The notes under the pieces were generated by a model that was not told the DNA's origin, made no database searches, and was given only the letters and a program-made list of their open reading frames with translations. Of a stretch of DNA of 64,000 bases, positions 11,895 to 22,440 are shown piece after piece. Origin of the DNA: Alnus glutinosa (lineage: Eukaryota > Streptophyta > Magnoliopsida > Fagales > Betulaceae); NCBI RefSeq assembly GCF_958979055.1, contig NC_084896.1, positions 2,790,001 to 2,854,000 of the forward strand. Direction: 5' to 3'. The stretch's first letter is position 1, and each line of letters begins with the position of its first letter. A program made the position numbers and the translations under genes.

Positions 11895-12067
11895 GAGTAA
11901 CGATTCATTGTCATCTTTTTATACAACTTTTCATCACCTTTCTTATGTGGCAAGGTGATCTCCTACTACTTTTTGAGTTTTAAAAATAAAATAAGATTGG
12001 GGACCACCTTGCTACATAAGTAAGGTGGTGAAAAGTTGTATAAAAATGTGACAATAAATCATTACTC
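11895..12067. mobile_element. MULE-type MITE inside hAT copy 1 (second)
   Basis: This 173-bp element is a sister of the neighbouring MITE (gagtaacgatt / aaatcattactc). It is flanked by a perfect 9-bp duplication, taacttact, at 11886-11894 and 12068-12076. It lies 16 bases from the first MITE and is absent from hAT copy 2. Confidence 0.82.
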
Positions 12068-12408
12068 TAACTTACTATTCAAGTCCTTAAAATCATTCCA
12101 TATCTACTCGGTCATTAAAAAAAAAAAAAAAAGGGGGTTAGTTACCAAAAAAACCAATCAATCAATTGCATTAATTTTTTTATTTGATTTTAGGAAATAT
12201 TTTTACACTAATGACGAATTTGCCTTTCTTTGTGCAGGTTAAAAGTGTTAAGATAATCGTACCATAAAGATTAAAGAGAATTCAATCTTTGACAAATCAT
12301 GTTTTATTGTTCTATTTTTTAATTTATTTTATTATAGTCATAATATATATAATTTTTTTGTACATAAATCATGTTTATTTAATTTGTAATTACTTCTAGT
12401 TATAGATG

Positions 12409-14566
12409 TCTACTAGAAAATATGCTTCTGGATATGAAAAACTAAAACTAAAAATTAAAAAAATTAAAAATAAAAAATAAAAAATAAAAAGAAGAAGGAG
12501 AAGAAGAAGAAGAGAATAAGAAGAAGAAAGAAAGTAGAAAAATTAATTGAATCTCAAAAAGGATCTTTAAATAAATTTGTTATTAGCAATAAACAAAATA
12601 TAAATGATAATTTAGTTGAAAAGTACATAAATGAACAAGAAATTCATGAAAAAGAGTTAGAAGATAATCAAATAATACAACAAAAAGATGACATTAAAAA
12701 TAATGATAGTGACGTTCAATTATGTAATATAACAACTCTTGTCTCTTGATGAAGAAGTTCAGGAAAATTTAGAAGAAAATAAAAATATTGATAATATATC
12801 TAATTCTATTGTTACAAATATTTATGACCCAAGTCAATGAAAAAATATTGATGTAAAATTAAGAGATTTATTAGTAGAAAATAGTCCAATAAGAGACAAC
12901 AATATAAATTTTTCCCAAATATCAAAACTCTAGACATTTTTCTAGTACATTTTATATACAAAAATTATCAAATGGGGAGAAGCATGATAGAAAATGGCTA
13001 GTCTATTCAAAAGATCTAGATAGAATATTTTGTTTTTGTTGCAAGTTGTTTAATTCAAAATCTAGTATAAATCAACTAGCTGATAAAGGAACTAATGACT
13101 GAAAAAGTCTTAGTGCTAAGCTTAAAAGTCATGAAACAACCAATGAACATATTACTAACATGAATGCTTGGGTTGATTTAGAAATGTGATTGTCAAAAAA
13201 TAAAACAATTGATAAAAACGTCAAAGAACAAATTAACAAAGAGAAAGATCATTGGAAAAAAGTATTATTGAGAATTATTGCTGTAGTAAAGAATCTTGGT
13301 AAAAATAATTTGGCATTTAGAGGTAATAATGAAAAGATTTACCAAGAAAATAATGGAAATTTTTAAAATCTAATTGAAATGATAGCAGAATTTGATCCAA
13401 TAATGCAAGAACATATTCAGCGTATTAAAGATGGTGAAATTCATAATCATTATCTTGGACATAAGATCCAAAATGAATTGATACATTTGTTAGCAACTGA
13501 AATTAAAAATAATATTATTAAAAAAATTAAAGATACAAAATATTTTTCAATTATGCTTGATTGTACCCCTGATGCAAGTCATCAGGAACAAATGTCTCTC
13601 ATACTAAGATGTGTTGATATTTCAACAAATACAATCAAAATAGATGAACATTTTATAGAATTTATAAAAGTGGATGATACTACTGGAAAATGTCTTTTTA
13701 ATGAAATTATAGACGTAATTAAAAATCTTGAACTGAATATTAATGATATACAAGGACAAGGATACGATAATGGGTCTAACATGGAAGAAAAAGAGCAAGG
13801 GGTACAAAAAGGACTTCTTGTTATTAATTCTAAAGCGTTTTACACACCATGTGGTTGTTATAGTCTTAACCTTTAATAAGTGATATGGCAAATTTTTGTG
13901 CTAAAGCTATAACTTTTTTTGGAATTGTACAACGTATATATTCTTTGTTTTCTTCATCTACAGAACGATGTAAAATTTTACAAGATAATGTGTCGGGTTT
14001 AACTTTTAAGCCTCTCTCACAAACACGTTGGGAAAGTCGGATTGAAAGCATTAAAGCCATAAAATTTCAAACCCTACAAATTAGAGATGCTTTGTTGCAA
14101 TTAGCAAACACAAAGTGAAAATCCTAAAACAAAAAGTGAAGCTAATTGTTTAGCAACCTATGAGATTAAAAGTTTTGAATTCTTATAAAGCATGACTATT
14201 TGATATGATATATTATTTACCGTTAATACTGTTAATAAAAATTTACAATCAAAAGACATGCATATTGATGTTGCTATAGATCAATTAAAATGTCTTATTT
14301 CTTATTTTAAAAATTATAGAGAAAATGAATTTACATCTGCTATGATTTCATCTAAAGAGATTGCAACTAAAATGGAAATAGAACATGTATTTCATGAAAA
14401 ACGTATAATTCGAAGAAAGAAACAGTTTGATGAGATTGTCAATGACGAGACAATACAATTTGCTGAAGAATCTTTTAGAATTAATTATTTCTTATATATA
14501 GTAGATCAAGCTATTTCTTCAATTCAAAGTAGGTTTGAACAATTTCAGATATACAAAAATAAATGA
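12409..14566 (+). pseudogene. Dead hAT transposase (TTF zinc finger / DUF4371 type), copy 1
   Basis: Conceptual reading starts at MSTRKYASGYEKLK, a common start of plant zinc finger MYM-type 1-like hAT proteins. It continues through a TTF-type zinc-finger region ([21 protein letters not shown], near 12990-13055), a DUF4371-like region (13379-13876: [30 protein letters not shown]) and pieces at 13885-14118 and 14258-14566. Many stops and shifts interrupt it, for example TGA in DLEM-stop-LSKN near 13187 and TAA near 13366. The C-terminal hAT dimerisation domain is missing. Several of these stops are shared with copy 2, so the gene died before duplication. Confidence 0.87.
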
Positions 14567-14574
14567 AAGAAAAT

Positions 14575-15920
14575 GTATGTTGTAGAACCAATTTGATGCG
14601 GGGCACAAGACACAAGGCACGAGCTACAGAGTACACCAACCCATGATCTTGTCGTTGCGTTGCGTGATTGAAAGCTTAATCATTATTGGACTTTTTATTA
14701 GTTTGTATTTTTGTTACAGAGAAATTGTAGTACTGCCTTCACGTGATTGGTTTAAATTATAAATTATTTTTTGTGGTATAAAAAATAAAATTGTAAAGTT
14801 TTTATGGTAGGTAAAAATTACAAATTATAAATTACTTCTTTAAGTCGTTTTTTGTCCACAAATTGAACAAAAATCTGTAATTTGCCATGTCAGTCCAATA
14901 AAAACGCACACGTGTCATTCTGAATAAAAAAAAATATTAATATGTTAAAAATTAAAAACTTTAAATTTTTTTTATTTTTTATTTTTTTCCTGTTTGCTTG
15001 GTAGGTGCATTGTTTAAAATAAGATAACTTCTTCGTCGAGTGGTAATGTGGTAGGACCAGCCACCAGTGGATCTTTCATTACTTTTGTAGTTAATAATTT
15101 AGATCTTTCATTACTTTTGTAGTTATATCCTTAAAATTTAAAAAGTGTTAATTTAGTGTGTCTATCTTTCAATTTTTTTTAATTCCACCCATCCATTAGG
15201 ATTTTTCAATATTAAATCATGTCAAAATTTTCAAAATATCAATTTTTTAAAATTAAAATATATATATATATATATTTGAAAGATTCAGATATAGGTATTT
15301 TTAAAAATTTCGTTAAATCCTTACCAACAATTAAATCCTTGCAATTTTTTTTTTCCCTAAAAAAAACGACATGTATTTTTGAAATTTTAACACCCTTCAA
15401 TTAGGATTTAACAGAAAATTCTATCAGATGATTAAAATTGAAAAAAAAAAATTGAAAGATTGATATACTACATTGACAATTTTTAAAGTTTAAAAGTATG
15501 ATTGCAAAAGTGATAAAATACCATGAGCGGTAATTGAAGTTTTTTCAAAATTTGGAGATCCTAAACAATGCTCTCCTCATTTGGGGAGCACTGTTTACTA
15601 ACTAATGTTAAAACAACATTAAAAAATAAATAAATAAAAAATAGTGAATACGATTATTTAGCTTAATAACTTGTAAATTATTTACTAAATGTGCGGACAA
15701 ACATAAGCAATGTCTGATTTTGAAGCAAACAACCGAAAAGCGACGAAGGTTTTAAATCTTATGCACTTAATTTTCGTGCATGTCTTCTGGTTACTATAAT
15801 GCATGCAACGAAAGCGGGAGAATCAGAAACCATTAACATATGCGCACTCCCCGCACTCTATATTTAAAAAAAAAAAAAAAAAGAGTTTAATATAATTATC
15901 AATGTAAAACAGAATCCAAT
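14575..15920 (+). repeat. Post-hAT spacer and array upstream repeat, copy 2 (before B)
   Basis: Bases 14575-14990 match 40031-40450 behind hAT copy 2 (shared phrases acaccaacccatgatcttgtcg and gcacg). From about 14990 the array upstream repeat begins (tcctgtttgcttggtaggtg). It is broken at 15927 by a SINE/CACTA insertion and resumes at 20679. No gene seen. Confidence 0.7.
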
Positions 15921-17028
15921 TTAACATTGAGCCGGGGATTAGTCTTTAGGTCTTGACAGGTAGTAAATGCGCTCGGAAGGTTCGACTACCACCTCGGTGG
16001 GCTAGTCGTTCAATGAATTCCTACAAGAAATTTGCCCATTAGGGGTGACATTATCAGCTTCGACAAAAAGTTGACGCTGATAGTCGACTATTAGCGTCGA
16101 CTTTGGCAGTCGACGCTGATAATCGACTATTAGCTTCGACTATTAACACTATTAGCATCGACAAGTTAGTCGATGCTAATTGTCCAAAAAAACACATTAT
16201 TAGCGTCAACTTTGGTGTTGACGAAATTTGTCGTTGCTAATAACCTAGCCGGAAATTTTACCTCGCGCGGGTTGAGAAATAGCAACAACATTTTAGTATT
16301 AGCGTCCACTTTCGTCGACGCTAATAAATAATTATCAGCGTCGACACTAAATGTAGACGCTAATAGCCTATTATTAGCGTCGACTTATATCTGTCGACGC
16401 TGATAATAGGTCATTATCGTTGACTCTAGGGTCGATGCTAATGATTCTGTATAAATAATTAATTTATTTTTTTAAAATGTTGAAAAGCATTAGCGTCCAC
16501 TTTAGGTCGACGCTAATGATTCTGTATAATAATAATAAAAAATCATATAAACCTAATAATTGTTTTTAAAAAAAAATAATAATAATAAGTAAATTTGAAA
16601 CCTATAGAAAAAAAATACTTCTTTTTATATTATTAGTAAAGTTTTTCTATTTTTTAAATTTTTGGGTTAAATGCCATTTCAATCTTTTGGTTTTAACGAC
16701 TTTATTTTTTTATAACTAGCTTTTATTTTGTATCATAAACGAAACTTCATGTCAAACCAATCAAAACCGGCCACATGGGCATATGTCTCATAAAAAAAAA
16801 ACATAAAAATGAGGAAAATAAGAAATATGTACACATATATACAAAAAAATAAAATATAAAAATAAGGAAGGGGAGGTAAAAAAATAAAAACTCTACAAAA
16901 AAATTAATGATTTTCATGTTAATCCATAAATAGAGGTGCTCAATACTCAAATTACCCAAGTCATTGACTAATCAATGGCTTCTCAAAGTACACTTTTATA
17001 GACATGTGAATTAATTGATACGATTGAA

Positions 17029-17339
17029 GGTTCGATTAAATGTTTTATCGATCACAGTGCATTAGTTTAATCAATCGAACTCTAAGGATTTTGTATTATC
17101 CTATTGTATTAGTCTGATCGATCGTAAGATGATCAAATGATTGATAGAGCTTGAGATGATATAAGGTTCAATCGAACAATTTATCGATCATAGTGCATTA
17201 GTTCAATTGATTGAACTCCAAGGATTTTGTAGTATCATATTGTATTAGCTCGATCGACTATAAAATGATCAAATGATTGATAGATTGTTACACAATTCAA
17301 TGTTTGATCAAACATTTCATCGATTATAATGCACTATAA
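17029..17339. repeat. Tandem repeat of about 135 bp, 2.3 copies
   Basis: Units begin at about 17029, 17167 and 17299 with ggttcgatt / ggttcaatc / ttcaatgtt, each followed by tttatcgatca and cagtgcattag variants. Confidence 0.8.
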
Positions 17340-18870
17340 CTCATAACCCGCGCTATTCGCGGGATTTTTCATTATAATTTAGTTTTAGTATTTAAATACA
17401 TCTTTATTGTACTTTTTATTATAGGTTAAAAAATGCTTGTAAAAAAAAAAAATATCACACATATTTTAATAAAAAGACAATAAAGGTTAAGACCCTTAAT
17501 TTTATTTTAACCCAAAAAAGGTAAAACTTTTTAAAATATTTGTTCACATAGGTGTAGTTTATAATGAAAAGAAATATATATATATAGCAAAAAGAAAATC
17601 TAAACTCCAAATATTATAGCATAGGTGCTGTAGTTTTTTCAATGATCAAGATGGTGCTGTAATTTTTTTACAGTACTTAAGCCAAATCCTACAAAGTAAA
17701 ACAAAATTTTTCACTCAACATTTAATGCAATCAAATAAATCCTTTAACATCACGTTCAAATATATTAGAAAATATGACTCTTAATTTTATTTTAATCCAC
17801 ATAAATTAAAACATATTAAAATCTTTGTTTCCATATCAGTAGTTTAAAATAAAAATAAGTATAAATAAAAAAAAAAAAAAAAAAAAAAAAAGAGCAAGAA
17901 GAAAACCTGTAGATTATGATTATCAAAGCATTAATAAAAAAAAAAAAAAAAAATTTAGCAAGAGTCTCTAATATTATTGGTGTGGTACATATTACATTTC
18001 TATATAAATAAAACTCATATAATTCTGAACATTCTAAAAAAAAAAAAAAAATACATAACAAACTAAACAAAATGGCTAAAAATTGAGTGAATCATACAAA
18101 CGAAAAACAAAAATATTCCATAAAACATTCAAATGAAATAAAAAATAAGACACTTAATTTTAGTTTAATCCATATAAATTAAAATATGTTAAAATCTTTG
18201 TGCCCATATGAAGAGCTTATAACGAAAAAGAAGTATAGAAATAATAAAAAATAAAAAAATAGCAAGAAGAAAACATGGTTTAATCTAATTATCAAAGCAT
18301 TAATAAAAAAAATTAGCAGGAATCTATGATATTGTTAGTGTGATACCTATTATATTTAAATACAAATAAAACTCAAGTAATTATAAACATTTTAAAAAAA
18401 TACTGAACAAACTAAACAAAATATTTTTTACGAATACAAAATAAAACAAAATCTTTCATTAAACATTTAACACAATCAAAAAAATCCTCATATCATGTTC
18501 AATGCTTAATATTTCTTTGGTGTTTCAAATGTATTTATATTCTTTTTATGCACAACAATCAAATAAATTGTTGCCTTGTTTTGCTTTCACAAGCATAAAA
18601 ACACTTTTAAAAAATGGCTAAAAATGGAGTTAATCACAAACAAAAAAAATAAAATTCCGGAAAACATAAGTCCTTATCTTACTTTAATCCATATACATTA
18701 AAACATGTTTAAATCTTTGTTCACATAGGTATACATGGTTTAAAATGAAAAGTATAAAGAAAAAAAAAAATCAAGAAGAATACATAGTTTAATCTATATA
18801 TCAAAGCATTAGTATAAAATTAGTAGGAATCTTTGTGTGATACCTATTATATTTCAAACACTCAAAATTT
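17336..18870 (-). mobile_element. Helitron-like remnant with internal repeats
   Basis: Read on the minus strand, a GC-rich hairpin (cccgcgaatagcgcggg) is followed by ttatgagttatag. This is close to the window-end element at 63852, which ends in a proper CTAG. To the right, 17460-18870 contains three to four diverged copies of a 330-450 bp unit (acttaattttattttaatcc, caaagcattaataaaa, gtgtgatacctattat). No Rep/helicase coding region is seen, and the right boundary is a guess. Confidence 0.45.
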
Positions 18871-19135
18871 ATTCTTTTATGTTTTACGATGTAGAACCTT
18901 GACTTACTATATGCGCACTATTCACTATTCAGTTGCTTGTATAAGAGCTATGCCCCTTTTCAGTTTATTTCTCGGTAGTTGTTTACAGTTCATTGACTAT
19001 GAATGATGCTGATATTTGGTTTTATATGGGTTTTAGCTTTTGAGCCGTATTGCATAGGTGGGAGGATAAATGACATATTATTGTTCATATTTTAAAGTGT
19101 ACAAAGATTGTATTCCCAAACACCAACATCCCCCC

Positions 19136-19166
<31 letters not shown>

Positions 19167-19277
19167 AATTAAATGTATATCTGTATGAAATATATGTGTG
19201 TGTATTTCATGTTCTAATAATTGATTGCACTGGATTTGCCACTTGTTTTGCTAATGTTACCAATTGTTTTGCCACAG

Positions 19278-19480
19278 GCAGAACCTAGATTTCTCTGGAA
19301 CAACTATATGTTGGAAGTTCTTATAGATAACAAGGTCAGGTTGAAGCCAAATTTGTTGTCAATGATACATGCTTAATTTTCTTGGTAGCTTTACATGCGT
19401 AGTTTACTAACTCTACTGAAACATTTATATGGTTACCTTTCTGCAGCTTGATCCCTACTTACTACCTGTTATCCAAGGGA
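19278..19480 (+). pseudogene. Captured SAC-domain phosphoinositide phosphatase exons
   Basis: Two short exons are readable. Exon 19278-19334 follows an acceptor (gccacag) and encodes AEPRFLWNNYMLEVLIDNK. After a GT-AG intron, exon 19447-19480 encodes LDPYLLPVIQG. This matches, from memory, the start of the SAC domain in plant SAC1-like phosphoinositide phosphatases, next to the conserved W-N-x-x-L and PVIQG positions. The rest of the domain and the CX5R catalytic motif are absent. A second, unrecognised hydrophobic stretch (19634-19853) follows and may come from another gene. The retained intron indicates capture of genomic DNA by the CACTA element. Confidence 0.62.
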
Positions 19481-20678
19481 ATATCCTTATTTCATTGTTG
19501 GTTTAGCTTTTGGTATCATTGCTTGAGAACATATATTATATAGTTTAGTAGCTCATTCGATTTATGTGTGTTAAAGCTATGAATTGGTTGTTTTTCACTT
19601 GTATTCATCTTTTAGAACTTGTCAACGCAGAAAATGGTATTTTTGCTGAGAATTGCAAATATAGCAAAAGGGAAGTTCAAAGATGCTAAGAATTTCTTGG
19701 CCCTGTTGTCTGCTTGTATTGGCTGTGCCCTTTGATTGGTGGGCTGATTCTTCTTGCTGGTTTTGTGCTAATTGTCTTATGCTCTGTTTTTGTAATGTTT
19801 GCTTATTTTGTTGTGTTTGCTGGCTTGAAGTTAGCCGGTTTTATGGTGTAATTAAAGTCCCTTGATTACACCTAGTCTGGCAGTATACTACTTAAGTTAC
19901 TATTATTTTTATGGAGATAATGGCTGAGACTTATTTGTTTCGGCAACAGGTCAAATAAGTCTAATGGCCTCTTAATATATATATATATATATATATATTT
20001 TTTATTTTTTTTGAATTTTTAGAGTATTAGCGTCGACCATGTCGACGCTAATAGCCTCTTAAAAAAATATTTTTTATTTTATTTTATAGAGTATTAGCGT
20101 CGACATAGTCGGCACTAAGGAGATATTTAATTTAATTTTTTTTTAGGTTATTAGCGTCGACCAATAAGCTATTTATTTATTTTTTAAAAAAATTTTATTT
20201 TAGGTTATTAGCGTCAACTTGTTGACGCTAATGTGGTATTAAAAAAAAAAAAAATTAATTTTTTTTAGGTTATTAGCGTCCACAGTGTCGACGTTGATGA
20301 TATACTATTAGCGTCGACAACAATGTCGACACTAATAATATATCATCAGCATCGACTTATCATAAATGTGGTATAACTTTTAGCATCGACTGAGAATAAC
20401 ATTAGCGTCGGCATTTGTCGACGCTAATAAACGATCATTAGCGTCGACCCTTATGTCGACGCTGATGATCGGCAGATGAGCATCTACGTCGGTCTTTCAA
20501 CGTCAACTTATTAGCGTCCAATAGTCGACGCTAATACTCATTAGCGTCGACTTTTGGACTTTTAGCGTCCACTAAGGGTCGACGCTAATAAGCGAATTTC
20601 TTGTAGATAATTTAACGAGGTACACTGCAGCTATAGGACCTAGGGAATACCTCGTATCAAAAAAAAAAAAATTAACAT

Positions 20679-20754
20679 GATGATCGATCACTTTCTTTTA
20701 TTAGTCTTGGTACGTATTTTGTTGAATTAAATTTTGGCAAAACATTTTAATTAC

Positions 20755-20790
<36 letters not shown>

Positions 20791-21610
20791 GTAAAAGTGA
20801 ATAGCTCCAGTCTCCATAAATAAATGCTTTGAAAAAAGTGAGTTTTTAACATTGAAAGAACTTTTTTTTTTTTTTTTTTTTTTAACTAAAATAAAGAGTA
20901 AATTTGAACAGTCGGATGTGGCCAAATGCTATGATAATCATTCGACAATTTGCAGAGAGTTAATTCACTCTAATGCAATATTCTTAATCTAACATTAAAG
21001 AAAAACCATTTCAGATAAGGAGACAAGGTGTTCAACTTTGATCAGCGCCATTATGCTTAGACCCATTCAAGCTTCTGAAAATGAATTCTCATTTAATTCA
21101 GTTGACAGAGTGGTTATTCGTTGTTAGATGTTAAATGTATTAATCAACAAATTAATTCTCATTTAATTCACACAGCATAGTTTGGTTGACCAATATCCTT
21201 TGAAGCAAATGAAATGGATAGTATATAGTTTGTAGTCAGAATTTAAAATTAATACAACTAACAGTGATCATGAAGCTACATTATATAAATTTTTTTAAAA
21301 AAAATGTCTCAATATTAGCGTAATGTATACCATTATATGTATGCAGTAACTTTAAATAAATATTCAATAAAAAGCTTTACCTCCGTTGTTGTGGAACTCC
21401 ATTAAGGCATTAATGCGTTGTGTACGTATAAGTCGTAGCTTGATTAATTGTCTGAGCCGGTGGCTGAAAAAGAAAGGAATGTGGAATATTCCGGAGTAGG
21501 CTGGAAGTGATCAACTCTGTCACAAGAGGAGTCCAAGTTTTATTGTTCACTCATTCATATTCTGGCATCATTCTTCTTCTACCATTTTTCTAGCTGCAAG
21601 TTAGAGAGGG
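20679..21610 (+). repeat. Array upstream repeat of B, continued after the SINE
   Basis: This resumes the array upstream block (ttagtcttggtacg, AT repeat at 20760-20786, cagtcggatgtggcc) up to the gene B start codon. A TATA-like stretch (cattatatg, about 21331) lies roughly 280 bases before the ATG. No other gene seen. Confidence 0.65.
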
Positions 21611-21945
21611 ATGGGTACCACGAAGACTAAGCCATGGCTCTTATTTGTTCTGCTTCTAATCCTGTCTTGTTACAGAGCATGCTTCTCCATAGCTGGTAAT
21701 ACCCTTTCAGCAGGTCAGTCTCTTTCTTTTTCAAAGAACGAGACCATATTATCTAAAGGTGGCACTTTTGAGCTCGGTTTCTTCACTCCAGGCTCTTCAG
21801 GAAAAATCTACTTGGGCATATGGCATAAATGGTTTGCTCCGAAGGAAGCTGTTTGGATAGCAAATAGAGAAAACCCTTTGTCTGACCCATCTTCGTCAAG
21901 ACTTGACCTCTCAGAAGATGGCAATCTACTCCTGTTTGAGGGTTC

Positions 21946-22424
21946 TGTAATATATTATTCCTTTTTGGTTGTGGCATTTATATCACATTTACGGTATTTA
22001 CTATGTTTATTATTTTTCAATAAACATATACGGCATTATGGATATTTCCATTAATTTAGATTACCGTAAATATGGAATCGGTATTATGGTTATTTCTATT
22101 AATTTAGATTACCGTAAATATGGAATCGGTTAATTGATTTTAAAATCAATTAACGATATTGTTTCCTTGATGGAAGGAAACAAATACGGTATTTACCATT
22201 TTGAGGGTCCCTAACCTAGCCTATAAATAGAGTGCCTGTGTACACCATCAGTACAGCCATCAAGCAATAGGCATAGGTTAGAAGATCCCTCAAATAATCT
22301 TTCTTGTTCTTCAGATGGATCGTGGAGACGCTTGAGCAAACATGGCTAGAGGTAAGCCTGAATCCTGTTTATTCGTTTTCCGCTGCGCATGTTAGATTAA
22401 ATAATATGTTGATTATTTCTAACA
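21946..22424 (+). repeat. 5' LTR of the copia element
   Basis: 479 bp, TGTAATATATTATTCC ... TTATTTCTAACA. It contains a roughly 52-bp tandem duplication (attaatttagattaccgtaa twice) and a TATA-like box (cctataaatagagtgcc, about 22219). Confidence 0.95.
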
Positions 22425-22426
22425 TG

Positions 22427-22440
22427 TGGTATCAGAGCCA
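22427..22440 (+). promoter_or_regulatory. Copia primer-binding site (initiator tRNA-Met type)
   Basis: tggtatcagagcca lies two bases after the 5' LTR, the usual plant copia site for reverse-transcription priming. Confidence 0.93.

Larger units (their letters stand above)
11159..14574 (+). mobile_element. hAT transposon copy 1, 3' end lost
   Basis: It begins with a degraded hAT terminus (cggggctagccctgcc; copy 2 reads cagggccgccctgcc) directly after an 8-base stretch, catataaa, which aligns with caaataga in copy 2. It holds a leader, two MITE insertions and a dead transposase gene. No matching right terminus or second 8-bp duplication was found, so the right end is deleted. The position of 14574 is where the transposase similarity stops. 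Confidence 0.8.
16019..20608. mobile_element. CACTA (En/Spm-like) element, non-autonomous, inside the SINE
   Basis: The ends read CTACAAGAAATTTGC and, on the minus strand, CTACAAGAAATTCGC, matching the core of CACTACAAGAAA termini with the outermost bases changed. A 3-bp duplication aat can be drawn. Both subterminal regions (16050-16520 and 20030-20600) are packed with direct and inverted copies of attagcgtcgac, the dense subterminal repeats typical of CACTA elements. No TNPA or TNPD transposase reading was found. The interior holds a tandem repeat, a Helitron-like end and host gene fragments. Confidence 0.8.
15928..20671 (+). mobile_element. SINE, split by a CACTA element
   Basis: The two SINE parts are 15928-16018 and about 20609-20671. 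They are framed by the duplication ttaacat (15921-15927 and 20672-20678) in sequence that is continuous in the other upstream copies. The left part contains a pol III B-box-like phrase (ggttcgactacc, near 15981) and the right part ends in a run of A. That structure fits a tRNA-derived SINE of about 150 bp. The family was not identified. Confidence 0.68.

Noticed and set aside
19119-19162. Run of C followed by a run of A, suspected as an assembly or poly(A) junction
   Set aside because: A simple homopolymer pair inside the CACTA interior; nothing else marks a junction.
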